Source: Echinococcus granulosus
Taxonomy: Eukaryota > Platyhelminthes > Cestoda > Cyclophyllidea > Taeniidae
Length of the DNA stretch: 64,000 nucleotides
Direction: 5' to 3'
NCBI RefSeq assembly: GCF_000524195.1
Contig: NW_020170385.1
Span: 635,504 to 699,503 of the forward strand
Under the pieces are notes generated by a model. The model saw nothing but the letters and a program-made list of their open reading frames with translations, was not told the DNA's origin and ran no database searches. Below, piece after piece: positions 1 through 14,900 of this stretch. Position numbers and translations under genes: made by a program. Within the stretch, counting starts at the first letter, position 1, and every line of letters begins with the position of its first letter.

Positions 1-2640
1 CCCATTAATTAAGGTTTTGCTAAACCTGATAGGATTTCAAGTAAGGCCTTTTGACACAAAAATTGATTGCATACACGGCATGTGTATTATCCCTGAATCG
101 GGTTTTGGGATTCACATTTTGCTTTTTCCATAAAGAACTACAAAATTTAACCTAGACACTTGTGAACAAATTTTGGTACTGGCTATTGACCTTTATACTG
201 TTTATATTTAATAATAGCATTTCACAAAAGGATACGTGTAGGTTAATAAATAGTGCCACGCAAAGAAATGAACAGTTTACTTGGCTCCTTTTAGATCATG
301 GTTGACCAAGCCAACTCCAATTTAAATTACCATTATTCGTCACAGGTAATGTCTGCGTAAGCACACCAAGGACCAGAAGCAGCTTGGGAGCATATACCTG
401 ACTCTTTACTTTTCAAGAAAAACGTGTTTAGTCAGACTTTGCTGTCAGTAAGATGGGTGAAAACCGAATTTCACCGCATAAGATGTAGTCATTTTGCTAC
501 TAAAAATGTACAGTAACAATTTTTGCATTGAGTCAGTTGCAGTCATATTAGACCTTTGTAAAAGCCCTCTGCCCTGCACCATCCCTATTAAAAACCAAGG
601 CTTTTACCTCGGAAGCCCTTTTTAAGTAGTATTTTACTATATGCCATCTTCAATACTAGCACTAAAATCATTAAAGTTTAGTAACACCGGGGTTCATTTC
701 AATAATTATCAAATCCTTAATAATTCATGCTATTTGTAAATACTACTTCTATCTTAAAGCGGAGGAGCTATATTGCACATAGAACAAAATTTTGAAATAA
801 GTCAGATAAGTTCGGACTGATTTTGTTCACTAATTGTTATCCCCTTTGAAGCTCTCCTCCACAGCACTTTGTTCCTGTAGCTGTTTTATTTCTCGTAATA
901 GGCAGTAAAGTCATGGAATATAACCACTGACCTTACATGTGGAATAAGTTAAAATATTACAATGTAAGTAGAGAATTTATGCTAAATTCAAAAGGTAACA
1001 GATTAATAAAAACAGTGCAAAGCACATAGGATTGATGCATTTTTGTTTAAAAACGTAGAATGCTAAGAGTATGATGACCACTGAATCCCTTGATGTCCGA
1101 CTAGAACATCGGAGCTTATCTTTAATATGAAGTCTCAAAAAAGTGAGAAAATTAGACTACAGCACTTTGATTTTTGACAGACTGTGAAGTGCCAAATTTG
1201 GATGGACCGCAGTTTTAAGTGGTGTTTAACAATCCACTTTTGAATATCCTCATCTGCTTGGCCTCATCCTTAAGATACCTTTTGTAGTTAGTCGGTTGAA
1301 CATTTTCGTCTAAGAATTGGTGACGTGCAACTATTTGACAAACAAAACGTCTAAAGCATCCGAATTGATTATCTACCGTAGGTGAACTGGACTACAAATG
1401 CAAATCATTTTAGTTAAAACATCAATGATTGGAATGCCAAAGCAAACGAAAGAAAATACCGTCATCTTAACCGGCACTAACTTATTTGGATCCACACCCC
1501 AAATGTGGTAATAAGATGAAAAGGAACATAAAACATTACATTCATGGAAGCAAAGTTAAACAAGTGGAATAAGCAGTCTGACGTGAAGAAACGTGTTTGT
1601 GAACGGGCAAAACTCTATTACTGTTGATATCAAACGTACGTTGTGTTATTTCTGATGCGTAAATAACTAATAAGTACTACTTTCCGTGAGCATTATCCTT
1701 TGGTCAATGCATTTGTGATGGTGAGACATAAGTTTTAAATCTAATTTCGTAATTTCCTTCTAATTCAGAGCTGTTTAAAACAGCTTTTTACACAACTGAT
1801 ATGTTAAATATCTTGCCCTTTTGTATTATTTATGATAAATGAAATGCAACCAGGTAGGATATATAATCAGGGTTGTTTGCACGGGAAATATGCGTTGATT
1901 TCTTTATACTACTCCCTTTTTTCGACTTTGCAGTTTATCTTTAAAAAAACATTTACAACTTGAACTGTTTCCTGTCTTTTCAATTCATCTTGTTAATAGA
2001 TGTGTTCAATGCACTTGGAATCGGTCATATAGCACTATTAGAAATATCTCAGAAACAAAATAACGCGAAGACTTGAGCAGTAAGAGTTAAATTTATGAAA
2101 GTTTTTCGCTAACGCTTGTAAGTTTGCTTTTCTGACAAAGGATTTCCAGTAGCTTTCTCACTTAACTTAGTGTTCAATTCCACGACATCAAAGCAAACAT
2201 TACACTGAAGCCATCTTGATCAAACGCAACACATGATATCAATTTTAGGTATATTGTCAATTCTTATTTTTATTAACGCGAGGTTTTATTGTTTTTGTCA
2301 GGTTAGCTTAAAATCTTGTGTAAAAGATTACGAATGGAGAATGTTCAGGTAACACTGGAAGTCAGCTTACACTGCTCACTCGACTCCACGCATGTTTGCG
2401 AATCAACGATAATAGAATGAATCATTTTATTCAATTCCTGTGTGTTAAATAAAGTAGGATATTTATGACTTAATGTTTACAACAAATTGCTAATCTGACC
2501 GAAACCCGTTCTTTTACCCAGAAAGATGTAGTGAAATTCAAGACCTACCTTAAAATCTTTAAAATGTATTTAAACTTGCTATTAACAGAGCAAGACTGGT
2601 TCTCATTATAATACATTTCAAACGAGTTCAACCAAAGGGT
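1..2640. other. AT-rich stretch without a recognisable gene
   Basis: No open frame of useful length, no tRNA-like or repeat structure and no credible exon was seen. It could hold a distal 5' exon of the membrane protein gene that follows, because that gene lacks a visible start codon. Confidence 0.5.
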
Positions 2641-2689
2641 ATTAAGACAAATCGGTTGTTGTGACTGGTATGTTTCAGTGCATACCCAC

Positions 2690-2830
2690 GGTCGATTTGA
2701 TTCTTATAGTCCGGTTACGCGGCCTTTCGAACGCTGTGTCCTGATTGGCTGCAGGCGTTGTGCACATTCCCCTGCCACCACTACGCGAGCTGCCTTCAAG
2801 CTACCAATCAGGGCTTTTTCGGTTGCCAAA
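2690..2830. promoter_or_regulatory. Likely promoter with two opposed CCAAT boxes
   Basis: This stretch is richer in GC and CpG than its surroundings. It holds CCTGATTGG at 2740-2748 and its exact reverse complement CCAATCAGG at 2804-2812, so two CCAAT boxes face each other about 55 bp apart. CCAAT boxes with this core are bound by NF-Y in animals. The first credible exon of the downstream gene begins about 170 bp further on. Promoter function is inferred from composition and position. Confidence 0.4.
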
Positions 2831-2980
2831 TTTCTGCATGCGCATGCCAGAAATTTCCTCCTCTAGCTCCCTAAGACATCTAGGTTATTTCACAATAATC
2901 AGAAGCCTCTGTTTCGAGAAAACAACCCGAGACGCCAGAGAGCTGATACGATTATGTATCGATATTTCCATTCACTTTAG

Positions 2981-5900
2981 GTTGGGTTACCGGAACTCCA
3001 GTTTACGTCACACTCAAGCTTGGAACACGCTTTGACATTGCCTACAATGCACTGAATATTTCGGATGATGTACTTCTTGATAAGGACGTGATACTCTTCA
3101 CAAGCCAAGGAAAAGACCAAAATGACCCACATCAATTCTCTTTTAATTTTGAAATCGTTGTTCCTATCGAACCACTCCTCGTTTACGTACAACTGTCAGA
3201 CTGTCAGAGCAATCATTATTTTCAATACCTTATAACAAACGCAGACGTTCGGCAAAATTACGACCCGGTTTATATGCCCAAGTCAAGAGAAATGCCAATA
3301 ATGCTCATTGACACACAGGGTCTTCACACGCCACTGTCATTTCTTCTGCTCTCCATCTTCCTGGGAAGTCTGTATTTGGTGCTTTTTATAGCATTTCTCA
3401 TGCTGTGTTTATGCAAACCCAAACGTGAACAATTTATTGTACCAGGGCTACTTTTTCAGGGCCCCAATTTATTAAATTCACGTGCCTCCTCACTGTCATC
3501 AGCTTTAACAGAGGCTGCGAAATCGTCAACGTCAGCATTGATGGTGGAAGATCCTAGTCTCTACGCCTCACCCACCCGCGAGAACTCAAGAGCCATTCAT
3601 TCTCCATGTCGTCTTCCTGCCACTGATAGCATTCCGACCACAAGAAAAATACTTATTTTCCTCTATGTCTGCTTTCGCGCATTTACGATATTTCTCTTTA
3701 CATTCAGTGTAGGGCTATCAGTGCTGCTAAGCATTGAATCAGAGTCGTTTAAAACACTAGTCTCATGTGTGCAGAATGCAAAGAGTGACAGAATTAGAGA
3801 GTTAGTAAGTCAAGAGGCAATACGGCGGACGTTTTCTGCGCAAAATTCTCGAAGAATTGCATCTCCATGGTTAAAAGAACTTCGACAGATAGAGAAAGCC
3901 TCCGATATAGAACTGTCTAGCCAGGTAAGTCTAACTGAAGCCGTTCTAAGGAGCTGAAACTATTCGTGATGGTTTTCTTTTATAAATCTCCAACAATCAA
4001 AAGTTTGGACCGGGGACTTAATTTTGGCTATTAGGCTTTTTTTCAATGAAGACAATTTTTTTCCAGTCAATAATGGGTTTACCTATATTGGAGCCTTTTA
4101 TTTTTTTATTTGTTTTGATTTAATATTTGAAGAAAATGCTGTCATTCAACTTCCATGTATAGTATTGGAAATACAAAAATCGACATGGGTGTGTTCGACA
4201 AATCGTACCAAAGTTGCGAGAAGCCATACTTGATAAATTTTTCGTGATTTCCTGATCGAATTGTCATTTAAAAAGTGGGCCTTTTTTCAGACGTAGCATA
4301 TTTGGCTTAATTGGGGCACAACACAAAATACTGCTAATTTTATTTTTTTCGTTGGATTTTCGCTGTCTTTACCATGGAAAAGGGACAGTGAGTGAAGGCT
4401 AATGTTTTTATGGAAGTGGTCTGGTCAGCCATTTGCCACCATAAGTTCTGGGAAATGTTTAGCGAGAGAGAGCTCTCTTTTTGACGTGAATGATGTTTTC
4501 CACTATCATAAATTCAGTTTTTATTTTCAAATTTCACCATAAAATATTGTCCCAAGTTTTAATTTACTTTACACTTATCTTGGTACGCACTATACCGACA
4601 CATCTTGTCCCATAAACTGTCCGGACAAATGCGTCTTAACGGTAATAAATCTTTCAGAAAGGCTTTAAGGCGTTGGACAAATGGAAGGGTATAAAACTCT
4701 GTAAGAAAGTTAATCGAACTATTACTTCCGAATGCTAAAACTTAAAAATATGTCCAAACCTTAAATTGTAAAGAGATATGACTGGTAGGAAAACGCTATT
4801 AACGCTGCCACATTTCGGTAAGTGGCCGAAATTTAGCTATGGGGATTCTCTTTACCAAGAGTTTTTGATTAATGTGCGCTGATTTAAATGCGATACATGC
4901 AAAGTATTTTTGAGAGTAAGGCAAGGGTCTTTTGCGAATTTTATGTGACGTTTTATGCTTCCTTTGTGCTAAGCACGATTGTGTTCTTTTTTGTTATACA
5001 TTTATCGTATTCTGAAGTGCGTCGCCTATTTATTGTAACCGTAAAAAACCAGCTGCTAAATTTGCTTACTGCTCGGCATGTTTGTGTACCAACAGGAAAG
5101 AGGTCGGTGAATTTTGCAGATGTGAGCACAGATTGCGAAACTATGCAAATGCCATCTGCGTTTATTATCATAAAGCGTTTAGGGTTTTGGAATCATAGGT
5201 TTTACATCAGCACGAATTGTAAACGTATTTCAAGCACTTCAATCTATTAATGACATCAAGTGATACCACATTTTTATAGTCATCATCTTCTTTCATCAAT
5301 TTTCGGCGGGAGAACACATTTTGACAGCTGTAAATTATTCGTTACGTTGAACTGTCTTCTACCCTCACCGATAAGATAACCACGTCTCTTAATCATCCCT
5401 TAGTCTCCTTTTTAAGACTTTAGTAAATCCTACAATTCTTATGCTGTAGTATTTTTCGATCAAGGTGTTTTCATATATGCCATTTGGGCAAATGCCTTAC
5501 AATGAGTGGCTAATGAGGTTTTACTTGATTTATTAATTTGACCTTAAAGTACCTAGTAAAACATTTTGACTTCACCCGAATCAACTTCTCCCAAGCAAAT
5601 TATATTGCATAGAATGCAAGAAAAAGGCCTATTATGGGCCTATCCAATTCGACTCTCTTCCCATCTGTGACCGGATTTCGATGCGTAAGATACCTTAAGC
5701 CACTTTATGTAACCTTTAGAAAACTGCATTAATTATTTAAGTAAGACATATTTTCATAATAATAAGCATACTTTATCACAATAAAATAGTACTGTTTGTG
5801 CAGAGAAATTGCAGCTCCACTATAAATGCCATTTGAGCCAAGTAATAACGTATTTTTTTCACTAAACGATTTATATAGTTACACAACTTTTGGTAATGAT

Positions 5901-8900
5901 TAGCTGTCGAGTTTTGCTTTTGCTGTTTTTAATTACCGTTTGAGTTTGGCCCTACACTTTGCATATTTTGGAAGCTGTTTTATAGCTCATCTTAAAATTT
6001 AGCAATTCAAATGATATTAATGTCACTTACTTTATTTCGGTCTTTACATGCTTTTCACGGAATCAGGAGTCATGGCTGAAATCATTTAATTAAAAAACAT
6101 TTTCCTTCCTTGTCCCAGTTCAAGTCAAAGTTGCATGGAAGTCGCAGCTTTGTGAGTCTATCCAGAACATTTTGATTTATAAGTGCATACTTCTCCAAAC
6201 TTGATACTGATAAAATTAAAGACCTTTGACCTTTTTAGCTAATTGCAAAACAACCCTCTGAAATGGAAGAGGCTTATTAAACACTGAAGCATTCTTTTTA
6301 TGCTAAGATATATGCATTTATTAAACGAAAAATCATTTGTGCAGATGGTTTCGTTTTATGGTGAAAAGACCTTAAGAAATCATAAATGACTACCACAAAA
6401 AGTAGGCAAAAATTGGAATTTTTCATAATTTTACTTTAAATTTGCCATACATTGGGGATATAAAGCATTGATTAATTAGCTAGTTTTTTTGCAATTCTAA
6501 ATTTGTTCCAAAAGATCTTCCAACAGTAAATATATCCTTACTTATAATTTACAACTTTATTTAATCTAGTTCTGATTCATTTTGATATCGGGTTTCCAAG
6601 GTTTTAAATGGAATAAAACTTCTGCTCCAATTCCTCTTTACAAAGTCAATTAATAGAGCAGTTTTTTGTCTATCAGAATCAATAAACCATAAACTTATTT
6701 GGCATCAAAACATATTATTTGCCACCACAATATAAAGGCCAAGAAAATGCTTCCACCAATTGCACGGGTTTCTTTTAATTTCCGGACTAAGTAAATATGA
6801 CATGTGTATATTTTTAGACAACAAACTTTATCCGACAGACATCAGCATGTGAAATGCAAGAGTTGCGCGTCTCAGGCGAGGTGGGACTTTCGATGGCTGA
6901 AGTTGCCAGTCTCGTCTCGGCGAGGACTGATATGAATATATCTGGAAATAAACTGTCACAAAACGATCCTCAAAATTTTGTTCATTACATAGCTATTGCA
7001 AATATAACGTGGGATTACCTAGAAAGTGAATATTGGAGTCCCCATAACATTTCCATTCAACGCTATATGGAAGATGTGAGTGTTGATGTAGCTTTAAATG
7101 TTGAATTGCGTAATTGCAGTTAATATATCTTGCTTATCTTACAAATAATCTTACACATTTTAGCAGAATCTGAGATTTATTTGCTCCGGAATATGTACAG
7201 CTGGAAAAGGGCTAATTTATTTCAAGCCATTCACACGTGGGTGCCGGTGCAATGGGTTGCACTAATATGTGGGAATGAGGTTTTGTAGAATAATATTATC
7301 TCAGTGGGTAATATATAAAGTATTTAAATGCTACATTAAATAGGTCATCTCAGGGAAATGGGAATTAGATAAAATATTAATAGAGGGCGTTTTCATGAAT
7401 CCCCAATTTTAATGTGGCTTTGGCTCAGTCCCTAGCAGGCTGTACCAGTAAAAAGGGGACTTTACTGTACAAAATGCTCATTGTTATTCTTCCCTTGTTT
7501 TATTTATTACACTACCTTATTAATTTTATTCTACAATGTTGGCTTCCACTTGAGTAATTATGTGCACTGATATTCTTTAAAAACTATAATCTCAGGCTTC
7601 TTACTTCCTAACAGAACGATAGATATTAGAACTCTAAAGTCTCCATGTTTTGTTGACGCCTTACATAGTGTTGAACTGTTGCTGTTATTGGAAAATAAAG
7701 CTCTAACAGTGCGATTAAAATGCCGTGTTTAGACAAGGGGCCTTCTTGACAATCAAATGGTTCAACACTGGTCCCCATATACACTCTTGCTGGAGCGAAT
7801 GCTGGACAATCCCTGGTTGGCGACTGCACGCAGAGCCATGAATGCTACAAATGATGCACTTCAGAGCCCTGAAATTGTTCGCTTTAGTGTACGTTCGCCT
7901 TCAGTACCCGAATATTTTGCCGGACTAACTCCAGCTGATCCACAAGAAGTTGAAGCCCTCACTTTTTCAGGATTCCTTGGGATTCCACAACCCGCCAATG
8001 CTCGTTACGCCGAAGCTCGAATGTGGAATAGGTGAATTATATTAATCCCACTAAGTAGTAGCATGGCTGGCTACGCTTGCATATTTTTATATAGTTATTT
8101 TCATTGCCAATAATGAGTGCTAGAGAAATTGGCTGTTGGACACTAATATGGAGTTAATGAGGCTGACTCTATTTGTGCTATAACATTACGCTTATCCCGC
8201 CGACATGGAAGCAAAAAAGTTTGCACGTGTCTATTTTCAGAAAAACTAAAGTTGACGATTCCCATGTAGTCGAAGCACGGTCTCTTTTAAATCCCAAAGA
8301 TTGCATTTTAATGTTGGGAATTAAAAATATTCTAAAATGATCCTTTATATTAAAAGATTTCGGTTTTATTAAGCCTTCGACAAAATGTTCACACACTAAA
8401 ACTCCTCCGATACTTTGAGAACGTAAAGAACACGGAATCGTCAGTATTCACGGCCCAAGTTTTTGGACTTTCACAATCTCCAGATCCTTTCAAATATTAT
8501 ACTTATGGTGAAAACTTTACAACAGATGATTTGGATAGTCTATCATCTGATTTGGCAGCAAGTATATTACGGGATCAAGTGAACCAACGCAGCTTAACAG
8601 CCATTTTAGCAACTGGGTGAGTGCCAATCTATTATTTTGCCCAAAAGTGCCCATTATTTTCATGACGAATAAACTATTCAACCCTTTAGATGAGACTTTC
8701 TAAAACTTTATTAGCTTACTATGGACTATCATGAGGCCAGGTAAAGAGGAAAATATATGACCGTACTTTAAAGCAGTGATGAGGCCATCATGAATACCAG
8801 GTGTAATTGGTGATTATTCGGGTGAAAGCGCCTGATTTTTGTTATCAAATTTTACACTAGGATTATCGATGCAGTTAGTGGTGTGATAATATTATCGTGA

Positions 8901-11900
8901 AAGAGTTTTTAAAATTAAGCTCTTCAGTCAGATTTAAAAGTCATCTTTTCTGCCTCAAATGGTGCAGTAAATTTGACAATTTCCATTGCAATTTTAACCA
9001 ATCCTAAGTATTAAATTTTAAGTAGGAAAGTCGTTACAGCTCTCTACAACTATTCAAAATAGCTGACTTTTAGCTCAATAGTTGTAATCGAATAGCATCT
9101 CTATAAATTAACCATCTATGCTATCAAATGCCAAAAAACCTTTATTTCGTTTTTTTGGTTGGGGAAGGTTCGCGACAGTTAAGTGCATTAATTCTTTCAT
9201 TTTCTTGGCTTAGAAACAAAAATAAAGTTTCCTCTCTGCGTGAATGGATAAATGTAGCTTATTTACGAGTCTTTCTACTGGTTCTGGATGCCTATCTAAT
9301 TGTATCCCGATTTTACTCCGCATGCTGTAATTTCTGTGCTCTTTGGCTTGGTAAACGTCGACGGGTGTACCACAGCACACATCAAAAGTTGAACGCTCCA
9401 AAGAAAAGGCAGACTCTAAATGAGCATCCTAATGACGCCCTCTTATTAACGAGCAGTGAAATAGAGCAACCGAATTTACCTAATGAAACCGACCTATCTG
9501 CATGTCCAACGACGTGCCCAGCTGAAAACAATGTGAGTTTTTAAACAGTTTTTTAGCAAAGCATGCAATTTGCTTGAAGTTATCTGGCGTTATCTCTAGT
9601 TTTCAGATGCACTTTTCGCGCGGCTTTCTTAAATCCAAACCATTGCATATAGTCTCAAGAGTAGTCCTAGTGCCGTTCCTCGGTACCACTTTTTTGCCCT
9701 TTGTCTGTCGATTGAGAATAAGTGGGACTCGTCCAACTTATTTAATTGCACAATGCTGCGCTTTAATTTGTTTGATATATGCCATTTGAATCAATATCCA
9801 CCGCATTCAAAGCAGTCTGACTTAATACGAACTGTTATTCAGGCTCAGAATAATATTTCACCACATCAGCCGCCACCCTTTGACGAAGCGGGCAATCAGA
9901 GCATAAATGCTTTCTCAGACCACACGGACGTAAGTGGCAATGGTTTCCCAATTTTCTTCCCTTATTTTAGCACCTGTGACAATTTTTTCGAAAGTGTAGG
10001 AAGTGTGCATGGACTGGAAAATTTAAGTAAAGTCACACGTATATCGCTGTGTGCTTGATATTGACTTGACACCTGAACATACTAAAACGTGACCAACTTT
10101 TCCATAACTTCGCATATTTACACAAGAAAATTAATCACAACTTTCATTTCCATTTGTCCAAAATTCTGGACTCGCTTTATTTAGTCTTTAACCAAGGAGC
10201 TAACTGCTCACTTTCCTCTAGAATTAGAATTTTGATTCGTTGAAAAAGTATTTTCTCGGTAAATCCATGTAACATTTCCTGCTCACAATTATCTCCTTAA
10301 TCATTCATATTTAATGAAGTTGATATTGCACTATATTTACACCACAGATGAGCTTGTAAAAAATATGTATATTTTAGCCAAATCCCATTCAAAGTACTGT
10401 ATCAAGAAGTTGGTTATATGTGGTGCCCAGAGACTTCCCTGAAGACAGAAGAAGACATAATACTTGGTCAATGTATGTATGCATATGACATAAAGTGGGG
10501 CTTGAAGCTATTGGCATGGCTTGGAGGCCAGTCCATTTAGCGAAGGTAAAGTAACGACGCACTTAAGTGGCCACATAACCAGCACTGAGAGTTTAACAAG
10601 TACTCGAAGCACCACATATATGCCGTAACTTCTGTGGCCATTTAGGGCTCCACCGTACAGAAATAGCCATATCTGAAACCGCATGCTAACTAATTTACTT
10701 ACTAAGGTCTGTAAACCATGCCTTTATACTTTGTAACTCGTCGAGATCTTCTTCGTTTTATGCATCCCTAGTGCATAAAATTTGTTCAGTTACCTTGATT
10801 TGTACTTTTTGCTGCAATATTTTGCTATTATTACGACCCAAAAAGCAGCAGCTAATTGGCATCATCCCTTCAGAAGACAATATTGCCTTCACCTGACGAA
10901 GTTTTAACCAAATTTTGCCACTTAGTTTTTTTCCTTTTGAGACGGCGATCTTCTTTTGTTATTAAAATAAGAATGCACTTTGATTTTGTTCATTTAATCA
11001 AATCGCACATTAACGATGTATGAAACTATTTGACACCTCCATCCAGTTGTAATGGTCTTAAGGTCGAGTACCTGTAGGATGAATTGCACATTTACAAATG
11101 CCTGGGACACGTTACGCATAAAATAGTCTGGTAATATTTCATCCCAAGTTCACAAACCAAAATTTAGCTAGTGTAAACTTTACTTCACTTTAATTAAATA
11201 CACCTAATACGCACATACATTTATTGTGAGAGCGGACTCACCTGACTATGCTTCATTTTTTCATTTGGGACAGACCCGTAAAAGTAGGTATGTAAGAAAG
11301 AAAAAGTAGCGGAGAAATTTCTTTGCGAGACTTGTGCCTACTAAACTTGCATTTCAGTCCCAATATGTTCGTGCTGGCAATAGCACGCATGCTTCTGCCA
11401 CTGTTCCGCACCATACGATCACTGCAACTGAGTTGAGCAACGATCCTGAGGCGGCCGATTTCACTGAATTCAATCGCCGAAGAAGTCTTCCGGCTTGCTG
11501 CTGCTGTCTTGATTTCCACTACTTGCTCATTCTCTTTGGCATTTGCCTTATGATTGTCGGTTTCGTAATTAGCAGTGGTGCTGGAAAGGGGCTGGTTAAT
11601 AGCTGGCTATTGAAGAGGTAAGTTTTGTCACCAATAAAACATTTGAAAAAGCGTTGTCTTAATTAAAAATCCTTCAAAAAAATTATTTATTATTCATATG
11701 TGTATAATGTGACGTGTAATATTATTTCATGAGTTCCCAATCTACAGATTTCACAAACTTCGAATAAACCGTTTTTCCAAAAGTGAACCTGTGATTTTGG
11801 ACTGTTTTTGCCAAGGCTTTAATGTTCTACCATCGTAGAACTTTTGCAATCACATAGAGGTCCTTACTTATAATACAAACTGTCTTGTGCAAATCAGAAT

Positions 11901-14900
11901 GTTGTGCGCCATGAATAGTGGGAATTGGGAAACTTGGCGCTTTTACACACACCTGTCGGAATGTATACAATAAGGTCTCAGTGAAGAGTTGGAGGGAGAA
12001 GGGCGCAGGGTTGTTTGTCTCGATCGCAGTTCAACCATGCGGGAGTGAGACATACGCCCAGAAATGTTTTTCCTCCATCGTCAGACGCAGTGCATTTGCA
12101 ATAAGATTGGATTTTGGTAGTTGTATGTTTCAATACCCCTCAGTTATCTTCAAGCAGTTCCTTGTCCTAAATACGCATTTGATAGTGTTATTTAAATAAT
12201 TTTTTATTTTACCAGTTAAATTGCCCAGGCTTATTAAGTTTTGTCAAAAATATTTCTTCTTCGTCCATATTGTTTGTGTGGAATATGTTAGAGAGCTGTG
12301 TATTTCATCCATACTGTCGTTCACAAAGCCCTTCAATGCCAATTAGCTGGAGCTGCTCAATTTTTAAAAGCAATTAGAGGTGTTCGGCTGTAAATTTATC
12401 TGGAATGCTAGGCTAAAACATTTATGCCGACTCGGACGGCCACAAGGTTAATGAGACTTTGTTGTAAAGATTTTGGCTATTTCTGGGAGGCGTAAGAAAA
12501 ACGCTTTCTTGGAGATCGTTTGAAATGGTAATATATAAGACATTTGAAGTTTATTTTACTAATATGATGGTGATTCACCGTTTTCAAATAAAACAGGTAA
12601 GGCCATAATGAGGGGTATTTCGGGCAGATAGCAGCCCTGGTGGATATTGCTTTGGTCATTTTCATACCATATGCAAGTGCCCCTAATATCATTTAAGTCC
12701 TTTAAAAAGTAGAAAAAAACTGCGAAATACTTCTAATTAGCATATTTAGAATAGAACAAGTAAATTTATCTCCTTCTTCGTCAAGTTATTTCTCTTGGTG
12801 ACTCTTAAAGACCGCAAACACATGCGCTAATGCTTATGTTATCAAATGGAAAGGCACAAAATATTGCACACCTTAACTTTGTCGATATTAAGTACTCATT
12901 CAGATGCATTTGTGACGCTTTTGATGAACTCCTTAATGGCCACTATATATTTTAAAGCCGTTTGATTACTTTAGGAGCGCGCTTCTTTCACGAGTAGAAG
13001 CAATGGATGATTATAGACGTCATATGCGAGCGATGGTCCATTATGTCCAGTTGAACTATCTCAATTCTCAGCGACTTCTCCTAGAACGCAACAAGTCTGC
13101 AAGGCAACTTAGGAGGCTGCAAAGAATCCAACACTGGTTATATTATGAGAAGGTACGATCCCTTTTTGTGTATTATTCTAATAAAAGACAAGCGAACACT
13201 GAAAAGCGTACTCTGACATTTTTCCATTGCTTCTTATCTTTGTAACCTATTGAGTTGTAAAGCATGCACTTTAATGTCAAAACAGCACCCATACGTTCTT
13301 TTATTTTAGATGCTTTGTTTGGTGCTTAAACGACTTGAGGTTAGGAAATTATTTACAAAGAATGCTTGATGGGCAATGCATTTTGCAGGCACCTATCAAA
13401 TAAGGGGGTCAGAGTGACCCAAGACTAGATAACTTCTCCCTTTAGAAAGTAGAAATTGCTTTAGCATGAAGATGCTTCGGATAGGTTGGTAATTGTAATT
13501 TGTAAATATACCGTTTCTTATGTACCTGGACACATATGAAATGAAAATACTTTCCCAATTTTCAATTCAAGTTCTATTCCTCAATTGAATTTGCATCGTA
13601 AGCAGTTTAGCCATTTCTTATTTGGTAAACGGTGAAGTTTTTACATAGCTCATAAGGAAAGGGGAATTTGCAAATGTCATATCTCAAGAGTGCGCCTCAT
13701 AAAAATGTTATTAGTTTAGTAATTTTCTTCAAATGAGGGCACATTAAAATGTCTGCTGGTATTTTGCTAGCATGCAATCTAGGTTCATCTGCATACGCAC
13801 GTAAAAAGGCAACTGTGCTAACTGGAATCACATTCACCAACCCCCCCCCCCCCACTAATCATTCGTTTAAGATTATTGTAGTGCTTTCCGTAGTTTTGAC
13901 AGTCCCGTGTTGCCATTTAACTCCTTTGGGCATATTCAAAGTTTAGGTTTCACGTACTTGTATGCATCGCATACAAACGTTTCATAAGTATAAAGTTGGT
14001 TTCGTTTTCAGTACGCCACACTGCAACGAATTAATGACGATTGCTCTGCCCCCCTTTCCTGTTATTTAAACCCTTATAAAATATAAATTTACCTTAACGT
14101 GATTTGGGTTTGTATACTTTACGGGTTTCAATTTCATTCCAAGACTGGAGAAACCACTCTCCGAAACTATATTAGAAAGACCTCTGTAGTTCTTTTTTTG
14201 CAAAACCGGTACAAATTTGCATGATGTTTGGTGTGCAGATGTTACTGAATAGGGGGATGCCTACAGACAGTCTTGGTAGAGGTTTTGTAATTTTTATTTT
14301 AGGAGTATATACTGAGGCGAAATCTTTATGAAGTTTGTGCACTCTCCGAGTCAAAAGGTCGAAACCGACAAAGTTTTTACGTTTTGGATAGCTCCATCTG
14401 TCACCGGATAAGGCAAGACCAACAACGACGACAACATTCCCCATATTCCAGTATGGCTTCGCGTAAGCTACAAAAGAGCACGACGTCTTTTATGTCTTCC
14501 CAGGATCAACTCAAACTCCCGTTTTGCACACTTCTGCCTGTACAGTCTACAGGTAATCCTCGAAATGATAAGAACTGATTTTACTTGAAGTCAGTGAGCG
14601 TCATTATTTTTTCAGCTACATTTTTTAATTCGAATAAACTTCTCATTTATGCCGGGAAGTTATCAATAATACTATAGTGCATTTTCCCCTGCTGTACTGT
14701 CGAGTCTACTGTTGCTAAGTTTATGTATTGGAAATTTTGAATCATTTTGCCCTCACTTGCACTTTAATCCAGTGCATAGCATTGGTACATCTATGTAATA
14801 GGCTGAAATATATGCCTGAAAATGTGACCATCATAACTCTTTGATGGATGGGAAGTCATTGGCAATAGTATGCATCAAAGGCAGGCCTGAAATGCTAACC

